Position numbers and translations under genes: made by a program
Notes under the pieces: generated by a model
Databases searched by the model: none
What the model was told of the DNA's origin: nothing
Seen by the model: only the letters and a program-made list of their open reading frames with translations
In this document: in pieces, positions 24,531 to 35,320 of the stretch
How positions within the stretch are numbered: the first letter of the stretch is position 1
How the letters are laid out: each line of letters opens with the position of its first letter
From: Patagioenas fasciata
Lineage: Eukaryota > Chordata > Aves > Columbiformes > Columbidae
NCBI RefSeq assembly: GCF_037038585.1
Contig: NC_092524.1
Coordinates: 70,580,552 to 70,644,551 of the forward strand
Length of the DNA: 64,000 nt
Reading direction: 5' to 3'

Positions 24531-24956
24531 GAGGGTGTCCAGTTTGGGGCGGCTGTGCGGCAGCATAGGGGGACAAGTTGGGGCAGCTGTGGGGTTGTGG
24601 GGTCATGGTCTGGCTGCAGCAGAGAGGCTGGGGGGGAACAGCCAGGCAGGGGCCGGTTTGTGACCTCACAGTGCTGGGAACATCTGCAGAGCAGGAGCGG
24701 GCAGAGGAACCACCGCCACCCTCCTGCCCCACGCCACCGCCACCCTCCTGCCCCACGCCACCACCCACCGCCCCACAAGCCTCGGTGGAGCGAGGAACCC
24801 CATCCCGGTACCACGTGTGGGTGCGGATGCTCTCTCCTGCAGCAGCCTGCAGGGCACCATCGCAGCAGCCAGCATGTGACGGGCACAGAACCAGCAGCTG
24901 ATGCCCGAGAAGCGGGGGCAGCAGAAGCCCAGCAGAGCCAAGGGTCACACAGGGAG
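24531..24956. other. GC-rich leader before the candidate coding exon
   Basis: The reading frame of the downstream ORF is already open here but contains no ATG. A 24-bp unit is duplicated at 24710-24757. A splice-acceptor-like run, TGCTCTCTCCTGCAG, ends at about 24843 and could begin the coding exon, with the 5' exon(s) of a gene further upstream. This is inference from the motif only. Confidence 0.35.
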
Positions 24957-27761
24957 ATGGGTGACGTGGTCCCGCAGGCTGGCAGTGACGGGAGTGCTGC
25001 TCAAAGACCGGAGCTCAAGGAGCAGCTTTCTGAGATGGAGCAAACCCGCAGAGCTGCCCAGGAGCGGGAGCCCCCGCAGGACGTGTCCCAGCCGTCCCTC
25101 GGGCAGGGGTCCCGTCCCAGCCTCCAGCACAGCTCCAGCGGGGGCAGCTGGCAGAGCCTGGGGACAGAGTCCTGCCCGGGGGACGAGCCGTGGCAGAGCG
25201 GCTGGCAGCCCCCGCGGCCGGAGTCACTGCTCAGCATGGACTCTGGGCAGAGAACAAGGACGGGACAGAGGGTGACCTACAGCCCTGAGGAGGGGACCGT
25301 CTGGATCAGCCCAAGAGGCAGACAAGTCACCAACAGGAGCCAGCAGACGAGCCAGGTCTGGAGAAAGAGGTTTCCGGCAGAAATCCATATATCCCGTGCT
25401 CAAAGATCCAGGAGCAGCATCAACATAGAGACGAGATCAGTATGTGGGACAGAAGAGGACATTTCAGATAAACATCCTGAAGCAGCAAGGCCGCTGTCAC
25501 GGCAGGAGGTGCAGCGCGGCAGCAAGGCGGCCCTGGCGCGGGGGTCTCGGGACAGCAGCCCCGGCTCGTCGGGGCAGCGGTCACGGCGTGGCGGCGAGGT
25601 GGCACCGCGGCTGCTGTCACGGCAGAGCACCAGGTTGCCATCGGAGCGGGAGTCGCGACGTGGCAGCGAGGAGACATCGAGGCCACAGTCACAGCACAGC
25701 ATCAAACTGGTGTCAGGGCAGGAGTCGTGTCACAACAGCAAGGAGACAGCACAGCAGCGGTCACAACAGAGCATGAAACCAGCGTTGCGGCAGGAGTCAC
25801 GTCACGGCAGCGAAGGGACATCGAGGCCACAGTCACCACACAGCATCAAACTGGTGTCAGGGCAGGAGTCGTGTCACAACACAGCACAGCAGCGGTCACA
25901 ACAGAGCATGAAACCAGCGTTGCGGCAGGAGTCATGTCACGGCAGCGAAGGGACATCGAGGCCACAGTCACGACACAGCATCAAGCTGGTATCAGGGCAG
26001 GAGTCCCAACATGGCAGCGAGGTGACAGCAAGGCCAGAGTCACGACAGAGCGTGGAGCCGGTGTTGGGGCGGGAGTCATGTCGTGGCAGGGAGGAGACTT
26101 TGGGGACACAGTCACGACACAGCATCAAGACAGTGTCGGGAGAGCATTCATGTCGTGACAGCAAGGAGACATCGGAGCAGCAGTCACAACAGAGCATGAA
26201 GACTGCGTTGGGGCAGGAGTCACGGCGTGGCAGGGAGGAGGCATCAGAGCCACAGTCACAACACAGCATCAAGATGGTGTCAGGGCAGGAGTCACGGTGT
26301 GGCAGGGAGGAGGCATTGAGACCAGAGCCACGACACAGCATCAGGCTGGTGTCAGGGCAGGAGTCACATCGTGGCAGGGAGGAGGCATCAGAGCCACAGT
26401 CACAACACAGCATCAAGTTGATGTCGGGGCAGGAGTCACATCGTGGCAGTGAGGAGACATCGAGGCCAGAGTCACGACACAGCATCAGGCTGGTGTCAGG
26501 GCAGGAGTCACGGTGTGGCAAGGAGGAGGCATCAGAGCCACAGTCACAACGCAGCATCAGGCTGGTGTCGGGGCAGGAGTCACGGTGTGGCAAGGAGGAG
26601 GCATCAGAGCTACAGTCACAACGCAGCATCAGGCTGGTGTCAGGGCAGGAGTCACATCGTGGCAGGGAGGAGGCATCAGAACCACAGTCACAACACAGCA
26701 TCAGGCTGGTGTCAGGGCAGGAGTCACGGTGTGGCAAGGAGGAGGCATCAGAGCCACAGTCACAACGCAGCATCAGGCTGGTGTCGGGGCAGGAGTCACG
26801 GTGTGGCAGTGAGGAGACATCAGAACCACAGTCACAACACAGCATCAGGCTGGTGTCGGGGCAGGAGTCACAGCGTGGCAGGGAGGAGGCATCAGAGCAG
26901 CAGTTGTGGCCCCACCAGCCTGCAGAAGAGGAGTCAGGACAACCTGACCAACAAAGCCAGGTCCGTGTGTCACCCTCTGAGAGCAGCCTGGTGCTGGAGT
27001 ACAGCAACCTTGAGAAAATAGAGCTGATGGAGGGGGAGAGAACAACTGAGCTTTGGAAGAAAACAAGATGGCCAAGAGGAGAAGACACCGTGCAGCTGCC
27101 CCAGGGCTCCCCAGCTGGGCCAGGAGGAGCTGGGCGGGCACACAACGTTCAGTCTCCAGAACAGGAGACCTGGATCGGCAGCGTGGAGAAAATCCTCATT
27201 TGCTGTGATGCAAAAACGGGCTATACTGTAATTCAGAAGATCTATGGAGCAGCCCAGCACCCCGCCAAGCAACAGTCGTGGAGGGAAGGGGATGCTGTTG
27301 TCTCCAAGGTGTGTGGTGGTCCAGCGGCAGCCGTGCGGCAGGTGGTGGGACACAAGCCCCAGCCCAGCGGTGGGGCAGCCGCGAGAGGAGGAGCCGCCTC
27401 CGTGCCCCCGGCTGCCTCCCCCAGCACCAGAGGTACCAGCACGGCCAGACCCAGAGACGTGGCCCACAAGGGTCAGCAGACACACAGTGTCGTTTCTCTG
27501 CAGGAAGGGCTCTGGGTCAAGACGAGAACAGGCAAAGTGCTGAAGAATCAAGGCCAACAGACCAGCACGTCTGCGCTGCAGAGCCGCGGCAGCACGGCGC
27601 GGGCGCCGAGGGCAGCGGGGCGCTGCGGGGAGGCAGACAGACACTGCACGTCGGGGGAGCAGGACGGGGGTGGCCCCCCGACTCACCCGTCAGACGGGGA
27701 TGTGCCGGGGCTTCCCCGGGCCGTGTCCCCGCACAGCCGCCAGCTGCCTCAGCGCGACTGA
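24957..27761 (+). CDS. Candidate novel repeat-rich protein, 934 codons
   Basis: I do not recognise this protein. From the first in-frame ATG (24957, G at -3 and +4, a good initiation context) the frame stays open for 934 codons to TGA. Residues 1-220 are Ser/Gln/Arg/Glu-rich with a short helical-looking part near residues 20-40 and a conserved-looking TYSPEEGTVWISPRGRQV stretch. Residues 221-649 are eighteen 24-residue repeats with the core SIRLVSGQES followed by basic and acidic residues (RRGSEE-like). Residues 650-934 are non-repetitive and include SLVLEYSNLEKIELMEG and a QETWIGSVEKILICCDAKTG stretch. No signal peptide or membrane segment is seen; most would be disordered. RRGS-type phosphorylation sites are possible. 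A phase-0 intron of 195 bp is possible at 27309-27503 (AAG|GTGTGT ... TTTCTCTGCAG|GAA), which would keep the frame. Support: the frame is open far beyond the repeats on both sides, and the only indel among the repeats is 9 bp. Against: GC-rich sequence and repeats favour chance ORFs, and no homologue is recognised. Confidence 0.45.
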   Translation: MGDVVPQAGSDGSAAQRPELKEQLSEMEQTRRAAQEREPPQDVSQPSLGQGSRPSLQHSSSGGSWQSLGTESCPGDEPWQSGWQPPRPESLLSMDSGQRTRTGQRVTYSPEEGTVWISPRGRQVTNRSQQTSQVWRKRFPAEIHISRAQRSRSSINIETRSVCGTEEDISDKHPEAARPLSRQEVQRGSKAALARGSRDSSPGSSGQRSRRGGEVAPRLLSRQSTRLPSERESRRGSEETSRPQSQHSIKLVSGQESCHNSKETAQQRSQQSMKPALRQESRHGSEGTSRPQSPHSIKLVSGQESCHNTAQQRSQQSMKPALRQESCHGSEGTSRPQSRHSIKLVSGQESQHGSEVTARPESRQSVEPVLGRESCRGREETLGTQSRHSIKTVSGEHSCRDSKETSEQQSQQSMKTALGQESRRGREEASEPQSQHSIKMVSGQESRCGREEALRPEPRHSIRLVSGQESHRGREEASEPQSQHSIKLMSGQESHRGSEETSRPESRHSIRLVSGQESRCGKEEASEPQSQRSIRLVSGQESRCGKEEASELQSQRSIRLVSGQESHRGREEASEPQSQHSIRLVSGQESRCGKEEASEPQSQRSIRLVSGQESRCGSEETSEPQSQHSIRLVSGQESQRGREEASEQQLWPHQPAEEESGQPDQQSQVRVSPSESSLVLEYSNLEKIELMEGERTTELWKKTRWPRGEDTVQLPQGSPAGPGGAGRAHNVQSPEQETWIGSVEKILICCDAKTGYTVIQKIYGAAQHPAKQQSWREGDAVVSKVCGGPAAAVRQVVGHKPQPSGGAAARGGAASVPPAASPSTRGTSTARPRDVAHKGQQTHSVVSLQEGLWVKTRTGKVLKNQGQQTSTSALQSRGSTARAPRAAGRCGEADRHCTSGEQDGGGPPTHPSDGDVPGLPRAVSPHSRQLPQRD
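25617..26903 (+). repeat. 72-bp coding minisatellite, 18 copies
   Basis: Eighteen units of 72 bp with one 9-bp deletion (unit 4) account exactly for the 1287 bp. Units are clearly diverged: some carry SIKLVSGQES, others SMKPALRQES (units 3 and 5) or SVEPVLGRES (unit 7), and the last six are most alike (SIRLVSGQES), so the 3' side has expanded or been homogenised most recently. Because 72 is a multiple of three the antisense strand also stays open (a Cys/Asp/Ser-rich 24-residue repeat), but only the plus frame continues on both sides. Confidence 0.95.
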
Positions 27762-27830
27762 CCGGGAACGGCCGGGAGTCCCAGCGGAGACCCCGGCTGT
27801 GAGGAGCGCCCGGGCTTGCGATTGCAGCGG
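27560..27830. promoter_or_regulatory. CpG-rich segment at the 3' end of the ORF
   Basis: Dense CpG (for example GGCGCGGGCGCCGAGGGCAG) over about 270 bp. It may only reflect GC-rich coding sequence, or be a CpG island of another transcription unit. AACCAGGTGACC near 27845 could be a splice donor of such a unit. Confidence 0.3.
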
Positions 27831-29804
27831 CTCGAAGAGGAACCAGGTGACCAAAGTGTAGTGTGAAGGTTAACAGGAATCATTCCCTCTAGTGCATGGA
27901 AAGCTGTTTGTTCCCCCAGCCAGGCCAGGCTTGCTCTGGCTGCTCTGCTCTCCCACAGCCTTGCTGGGACACCCCGTGCACCCCTGCCCGCGGTTCTGTC
28001 ACCTCTAGAGCAATGGAACAGCTTGGCTTGGTTGGTGCTGCTGCTACAATTACCACCAGTGCTCCAGCGTAATTTATCCCGTTGAACACCTTCCTCTTGA
28101 TACACTTCAGGAAGAGACATGGACTTGCTGGCTGTAAAGCCCTTGCCAGCAGGTTGGAGCGATGCTGGCAGCTGTGCAGGTCTGTGCACACTGCTCACTG
28201 CTGGTGGGCTCCAACCCCCGCATCTCAGCTGCATCGCTGCCGGAGACGCACTGCACGGACACCGTCTGCGTGGGCATCGGCATGAAACGTGCCTGGGTGC
28301 TGGGCCAGCTCCTCCTCAGCCTGGCGGGGCCGTGGACATGGCAGCACCACGGAGCCCGAGTGTTTCCCGGGGTTGGTTTGGATGCTGCCAAGCTCAGTGA
28401 CAAGCAGGAGCTGCTTTGCGGGTGAGGAGCAGCAGTGGGGAGGAGACGCTTGCAGGTGGGAGGGAAGAGGAGCTGCAGAGACAGCGTGGGGCTGGGAGAG
28501 ACCAGAGCCATCCTCTGAGATACAAAAAGGAAAGGAAGGAAAGCAAATACCAAAAATAATGGCAAAGGAAAGACCGAGCTGCAAGGTGTCAAAAGGAATA
28601 AACCCACCTAAACCAGAAAAAATCATTAAAAAAAAAGAAAAACGGTAGTGGCTGCAGTTATCCTTGTGACCTTTGTCTGCAAGTCAAAGTCAGGCTGAAT
28701 TTTTCTTCCTAGTTCTCTGTACTCTCCAGCCTCAAAGTGTCTCGTAAACTGCTGCCCTAAGGAGGCAGCACCCAGGGGTGCCCAGGGCGGGAATGGGAGC
28801 TCTTCAGCTGAGGGGAGGGATGGAGTTCCCTTGCCAGGAGCCCTGGGCTTTGCGAACTGGAGATGTGACGGTGTGAACAGCAGCTGGACCCCGGAGCCCT
28901 CATGCAGGCAGAAGCTTCACTGGTGCAGGTGGGAATGTTGCATGAGAAGGTGCTGGTGGAGTTGACTCCAGGTGAAACGTGGTGATGGGAACACATGAAA
29001 GGGCAGATGGGAGCTGGGTGAATGAAATTTCTCTTGTGAGGGAACAACCCACCCAGGCTGGGCACGAAGTGAAGCTGGTCCCTGCAGTGTGCTGAAGCGC
29101 TACGCTCGTCGAGGCTGTTGAATAATGAAGGCAGATTTATTTTACTTTTGTGGTGCATTATCTTCCCATGTTTTCTCATCTTCCTGCGTCAGCTCTGACT
29201 GATTATCAGTCAGCTGTGGATCCTGGTGGGTTCGGGGAAAGCCCCCGGCTGCTCTGGGTCTGGGGCTGCTCCAGCGCTGGCTGCCGCTGCGGGGCTGTGC
29301 CCAGCTCCGCTGTGGATCCCCTGGGGAAGAAGTGGGCATTAACGAAAAGCACAGCCCAAAACCGAGGTGAGCGCCCAGCCCTGACTTTACAGTGGCTCTT
29401 CCAAATGGTATTTTTCATATGTTGATTTTCCGTGTTGCCAAAGAAACAGTTTCCCACCAACTGCAGCTCACTGCCTTGCTTCAGGGTCCCCTTGGGGTCC
29501 TCTTGTCCCATTTCTCCCCCCCATCCTCGTCCCCCATGCCGAGGCGTGGGGCTCAGCGTGCGCACCGTGAGTGCTCGTGGAAGCAGCTGCTGCTTTCAGG
29601 GCAACAGGGGCCTTCTGCAAGGAGGGTGTTGAGGAGAAGAGAAGGTTCATTTCCCCGTGTTTGGAGCTCCGTGCCAAGAGTCCTCCCACTCCTCGTGCAG
29701 CAATTAGCTCAGCATTTCCTTATGCTCACAACTGCAAACCATATGCTTAGCGCTGCTGTCTAATGAGCAGTGTTCCCTCCACAATGAACTGCTGGAGGGT
29801 TTTG
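27831..29804. other. Possible 3' region of the repeat gene, then unique DNA
   Basis: No further coding sequence recognised. An AATAAA at 28597-28602 followed by an A-rich stretch is the nearest reasonable polyadenylation signal for the plus-strand ORF, about 840 bp after its stop; that assignment is inference. 28660-29800 is mixed unique DNA. Confidence 0.35.
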
Positions 29805-29805
29805 T

Positions 29806-30218
29806 AATCATAGAATCACTTTGGTTGGAAGAGACTCTCAGGATGATTGAGTCCAACCGTTCCCCCACCCCTGGCACTGCCCCATGTCCTGAGAACCTCC
29901 TGTCCGTCTGTCCAGCCCTCCAGGGATGGTGACTCCAGCACTGCCCTGGGCAGCCTGTTCCAATGCCCCACAGCCCTTTGGGGAAGAAATTGTTCCCAGA
30001 TCCAACCTCAACCTCCCCTGGCGCAACTTGAGGCCGTTTCCTCTGCTCCTGGCGCTTGTTCCTGGGGAGCAGAGCCCGACCCCCCTGGCTCCAAGCTCCT
30101 TTCAGGCAGTTCAGAGATCAGAAGGTCTCCCCTCAGCTCCTGTTCTCCAGCTGAACCCCCAGGTCCCTCAGCCGCTCCATCACACTTGTGCTCCAGCCCC
30201 TCCCCAGCTCCATTGCCC
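29806..30218 (-). mobile_element. CR1 LINE 3' fragment, right arm of inverted pair
   Basis: Tail on the left (AATCATAGAATCACTTTGGT), then TTGGAAGAGACTCTCAGGAT and the 3' UTR up to the ORF2 end near 30218. Same subfamily as the plus-strand copy at 24005-24530 and the minus copy at 51360-51658, with almost no differences over about 350 bp. Confidence 0.93.
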
Positions 30219-30602
30219 TAAGGCAGAGGGGACGGCTCTCTGCTGCAGCCAGGGAAGGCTTTGCTGGTCATGGTGTGGCGGGTCCACCTTGGTGGTTGGG
30301 CAAGCTCAGCCCGAGGCTCCTGGTGGCCTGGGCACTGTGGCACAGCCCAAGCCCAGCACCCCAGACCAGAGGGATGAAGTGTCTGACCCACAGGCATGTC
30401 CCTGTGCGTCCTGGTGTTGCAGTGACCGCTGGACCCTCCTGCCCCAGCCCCTCTTGCCTTGTCCGGGGGCGCACAGCTCCTCTGGTGCTGCGCCTCCCGT
30501 CTCCCTTGGGCATTGATGGACCCTGAGGGATGATTTGCTGTCAGGGAACACAAGTGGGTGGCAGCCCAAAGGAATGGCCACCAAAGCAGTTGAGCCAGGG
30601 AC
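30219..30602. other. Short unique stretch between two CR1 copies
   Basis: GC-rich, mixed sequence between two minus-strand CR1 elements of different subfamilies. No gene recognised. Confidence 0.4.
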
Positions 30603-31197
30603 AGAATCACAGCATGGACTGGGTGGGAAAAGCCCTCAGAGATCATCCAGTCCAACCCTTGGTCCAACTCCAGTCCATTGACCAGATCACGGCACTAAGT
30701 GCCATGGCCAATCTCAGTTTACAAACCTCCAGGGCCGGTGAGTCCAGCACCTCCCTGGGCAGCCATTCCAATGCTGACCACTCTCTCTGCACAGAATTGC
30801 TTTCTCATCTCCAGCCTCAATTTCCCCTGGCAGAGTCGAAGCCCCTGCCCCCTTGTCCTATTGCTGAGTGCCTGGGAGAAGAGCCCAATCCCCCCTGGCT
30901 AGAACTGCCCTTCAGGTCGTTCTAGAGAGTGCTGAGCTCACCTCTAAGCCTCCTCTGCTCCAGACTGAACAAGCCCAGCTCCCTCAGCCTCTCCCCATAG
31001 GGCTTGTGCTCAAGTCCCTTCCCCAGTCTTGTTGCTCTTCTCTGGACCCGCTCCAGCACTTCAATCTCTTTCCTGAGCTGAGGGGCCCAGAACTGAACAC
31101 AACACTCCAGGTGTGGCCTCACCAATGCGGAGCACAGGGGAAGGATCACTGCCCTTGTCCTGCTGACCACGCTGGTTTGGATACAGAGCATGAGGAC
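30603..31197 (-). mobile_element. CR1 LINE with intact end of ORF2
   Basis: Tail on the left (GGGACAGAATCACAGCATGG), then the 3' UTR, then on the minus strand an open frame at 30922-31191 that is unmistakably the C-terminus of the CR1 ORF2 protein: [20 protein letters not shown], then [20 protein letters not shown] and [18 protein letters not shown]. Only the last 90 or so residues remain; the endonuclease and catalytic RT core are absent, so the element is inactive. Confidence 0.95.
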
Positions 31198-32302
31198 TTG
31201 CTGTAGAGACTGGGAAGAAAAGATGCTCCTAAACCCTGGGACTCTGAACCCTTCAGCAAAGGGTAGTACTTATAAAAAGCAATTCTCAAGCCTTTTGCTG
31301 ATGTGTCAGTAAAAATGTTTTATTTAAAATCTGCTTTTCCGGCTGGCTCAGCAGCCGCCGGTGTCGCCAGCAGCGCTGCCGGGCAGGCGATGCCCAGAAA
31401 CAGCCTCGCGTCAGTCTCGGCTCTGCTGCCCCGCAGCCCGGGGGGGTACAGGCGAAACGCTGCCTGGGGCTGTGGGCCGGGTGTCCTGGTGCTGACACTC
31501 GCCAAAGGCACCAACCCTTTTGGTTTCGGTTTGCCAAAGCTTTGTTTGCATCCTTCATGGCCGCACCTCTTTCTGTGTGACCGATGCTGTGCTGCTCATG
31601 CACTCCTCCCTTGTTTTGCCAAATTCCCATGCGGTGCAGAGCAGTGGCCTGAGGGCCCTTCCTCTGTACCCACCACCTGGCATCAGCTCCTGTGCTGTCC
31701 TTACGTGGGCAAGGTTTATAGCTGTACCTGGCGCTCTCACCCTTTATCTCGGCAGACGTAAATCCCGCTTTTTCTGCAGCTCATTAATTCAGCCAAGTGT
31801 CATTTTGCAGTTGGAAAGATTCTACACGTATTTGCTAAATAGTTTTAAAGGGTATTTATGTGTGTCATTAGAATGAGTAATTAAACTATAGAGAAGATCC
31901 TACCTGCTGGTCCCCGGAGGCAAGCACGTCTTTTCAGGATGCAATCCTTGCAAGCAAAGTCTGCATCTGCTGCTGCTTGTAAAGGCATGAGGAGGCTGAG
32001 GGCCTGCTCCAGAACCCCCAAAATGCAAGGGAGGAATTGCAGAGCCTCCTGAAGCCAAGAGGTCTGACCATGCCGACCGCTCGGCATGAGTTGGGGAGCA
32101 GAGAGCTGCAGCGGCGGGGAAAGGGGTCCCTGAGCTCCGTGAGGATGAGCCGGCGGTAAAAGGATAACGTGGGGGAGGAACCCCAGGGGCGTTTGGAGCT
32201 GGAGGAGAGCTGGAGTGGTGTGGCTGCTTAGCTGAGGAGGCTGTTTGCTGCAGCACGGGGGGCGGAAGCTGGGTCCCAGCACTGAGGGCTGCATCCCACC
32301 AA
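31198..32302. other. Unique DNA, no gene recognised
   Basis: Mixed GC-rich DNA; no exon, RNA gene or mobile element recognised. Confidence 0.45.
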
Positions 32303-32350
32303 GGATGCTCGCCCGTGGGGATGCTCGCCCATGGGGATGCTCGCCCGGGG
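32303..32350. repeat. 16-bp tandem triplication
   Basis: GGATGCTCGCCCGTGG repeats three times in 16-bp steps with one or two substitutions. Confidence 0.85.
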
Positions 32351-35260
32351 CCGTGGGCAGGGAGCAGCCCGCCTGCCCCAAAGGCTGCGGAACTTCCTGG
32401 AGGAAAAAAACTTCACTGAGAAACCAGAAGGTGTTGGGAAGTTAAAGCTGCATTTTCGAAACTCTTTTGTCCTGGCTGCCGAGCAGGCAGCAGATAACCG
32501 GCTGTCGCTGCCACCGTCAGCATTATAAAGGAGATCTTTACACAGGGATAAAGTGTTCTTCAGCAGTTTTGCTGGAGTATCAGGCACAAACAGGCTGCTC
32601 AATGCACAGCGGGAATGCTTTTGAATATATTTTGGTCTTGAATAAATGACTGGTTGTGGTTTCTGCTGCAAGGGGCTCTGGGCTCCTTAAAAATAACAAG
32701 CTGTTATATAATGTATTTTATTAACAGCACATCAAAGTGTTTGGCAAGTGATAAATTACACGTCACTGTGTTGCCACCATGTAGTTACTGTGATAAAAGT
32801 TCTCAGATGGCTTCAGCTGCCTTCAGGGTGTTATTTGTTGTTGGCCTCGGCCCTCGCCCAGGGTGGACGTCCCCTCTGCTTCTGCTGGAGCAGCTGGGTC
32901 AGAAGCTGGGGCCGTCAGCACAGTGTTTGGCTGCCTGGAGGGGACACGGCTCCCGAGAGACAGCATAGAATCCAAGCGCAATCAGGGGGTTGCTTTGTTC
33001 AAGTGTTTGCAGGCGAGCGATGGTTTTAGGAAAGGGCGTGTTGGTTGCTGGAAGCGGGACGGGGTGTGCTCGCCGGTTCATCACCCTCACCGTGCTGTTG
33101 GCTTCTGTGGTGACACTGGCTACTGACACAAGCTCTGGTGTCTGGGCTCTGCTCCACAAGCGTTTTGTGCGGCTGGTGGGAAGATGGAGACTTCTTTTGT
33201 AGGCGAACAGACAGATATATCCCTTTACTCTTCCACCTACATGGTTCTTGAGGAGTTTTTTTGCTCGTCTGTGTTATAGCTCACTGCAATTATGAGTATG
33301 CCCAATTATTAGATAATATATACCCATTAACCTCCTTCTTAGGAAGATGCAAATGTGGCTTGCAGGCAGAGAGGCCGAGAAGCAGGGATATCCCTGAAGT
33401 CTGGATCTGCTGGAGGCAGGAGCTGGCTCTCCCGAGTCCCGGTGATGCATTACCTTTCCCCAGGCTTTATTTGCAGATAGCAAGAACAACAGAAATGCTG
33501 AAAGCTTACTAGGGATAGGTACTTCAAAATGTCTCTATCAGATGTTTCTGCCCCCGAATCCCTGGGCGCCAGGGCGTGCGGAGCCGTCCCGGTGTCCTCC
33601 CTGCCGTCCATGCCCGTTTATTCTCACCGTGGCCAGTTTCAGCCGGAGCCTCATGTGCAAGAACCGGCCGCATTCTGAAGGGGAGAGGAAGCCGAGTGTC
33701 TCTGGCATTTTAGAATAATGTGCCTTTTTTCATCTTGCCTAATTTAATGTGTGGTTCAGATGTTCCCGTCTGAGAGCTGTGATAGATCTTGCCTGTGCTG
33801 TGTAAGTGCGATACGGTCTGTGCTGCTCTGAGAGTAGCTTGTAGCTATTCATGCCTTGAAATAAAATATGAGTATGTTTAAATCCTCCCCTTCACATTTT
33901 GCACAGCAGTTATTAGTGAAACCAATGTGGTTTTTGGCAGTCTTCGCTTTGACTTTGTGACTATTTGTGTTTAACTAATAGCCTTTCTTTCCCCCCCAAA
34001 TTCTTCCGATATTCTGAGGCTTCACCAATGCTCAAACCAGCAGTTTGCTGTAATGGCACGGCCTCATTAGGTTGATGCATTTGAACACACACACTAATAA
34101 GGCTGTCGTAAGAAGAAGGATATTTTATTTTGTTCTTCCCTGGGGTTGCTGCTTGAACTCAGCCCAATTGCCGATGGCGGGGGCGCGTTTGGGGGGACGC
34201 GAGGAGGAGGAGGCAGAGGGACGGGGCTCTGAGCAGCTGTGGGTGCACGGAGGGCGCTGCTCCCCGGGCTCCCTGCCCAGCCGCTCGTGCTGCGTGAAAC
34301 AAATCTCTCAGGTAGCACTTCCAGATTCCTAATTAACTCCAGGTCCATAATTTCCGAGTGTGGGTAGACGAACTGCTGCTCGGCTCAGCGCGCACTAAAA
34401 ATAGAGCTGCCGAGAAGCCCCATGCCAGCTCAGGAGCTCTGTTGCATTAAATGTTTAATTAACAAAATTTAGTGCATTACTTATGGCTGTTTCTTCAATC
34501 TATTACTGTGCTTCATGAATGGTACTGAGAAGTGTGCATTTGTCATGTTTGTCATAAAGCTTAAATTAGATTTTTTTGTAGAGCAGACAACATTGATGAC
34601 TTTTTTTTTTGTAACGGGCTCTGGAAAAGGTTTTTATTTCTCGTTATAATGGAGCTATCTGTTTCTTTCAAGGCACTGACTGTATAAATCTAAAAGCTCT
34701 CATAATGCCTCATTTCAGCTTTAATAGTCATCCTGATTCTTTGTTTAGGAAATAGAAGCGATGCAGCATTGGGATCGCGGTAAGTGTGTGTGAGCGGTGG
34801 GGAGCTGGCGCTGGCACCGCCGGGGCTCTGCGTGCGGGGACACCCCCACCTCACGTGGGGGTTAACTGAGAGCAGCCGTGGCTCTGTCACCAGGAAATCC
34901 CTGAGCCGAAGCCCATTCCTTTGGGAGACAGGCCAGGCTGCGCTTTGGGATGTGAACAGAGTACGATGGGGAACTGAGGTGCAGTTTGGTTGTGTCTGGG
35001 TGAAATCCAGGTAGATACGTCTGCCTGAGATATTTGAAGTCTCCTCTTTTTTTGTGCTTTTCCATTTTTTTTTCTGACTATATAGAGGATTCCTGCTTGT
35101 AGCTAAAGGACAATCACTCACTGATGATAAATGCGCCGCTTAAGAAAGCCTGATCTTAAGAAGTGAGAAGCTTGGGCTATACCTAGCTGGCCTCCTGGAG
35201 GCACCAAATTCCATGCAGGCCTGTCAAGGACCGCAGCCACAGCACAGCCATGGTGAATGT
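32351..35260. other. Unique DNA with AT-rich islands
   Basis: No gene recognised. 33690-34060 and 34430-34720 are AT-rich, non-repetitive blocks (with TTTAATTAAC and TAATGGCACG-like motifs) that could be conserved non-coding elements. Interval 34130-34340 is GC-rich without a recognisable exon. Confidence 0.4.
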
Positions 35261-35320
35261 CCATCCATCCGTCCGTCCCTCCATCCATCCCTCCATCCAT
35301 CCCTCCATCCATCCCTCCAT
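35261..35320. repeat. Tetranucleotide microsatellite (CCAT/CCCT)n
   Basis: About 15 tetramers CCAT, CCGT or CCCT, forming an internal 12-bp pattern CCATCCATCCCT. On the complementary strand it reads as the (GGAT)n type. Confidence 0.92.

Noticed and set aside
25937..27145. Minus-strand Cys/Asp/Ser-rich 400-codon frame
   Set aside because: It is the antisense of the 72-bp array and ends soon after it, while the plus frame extends far on both sides.
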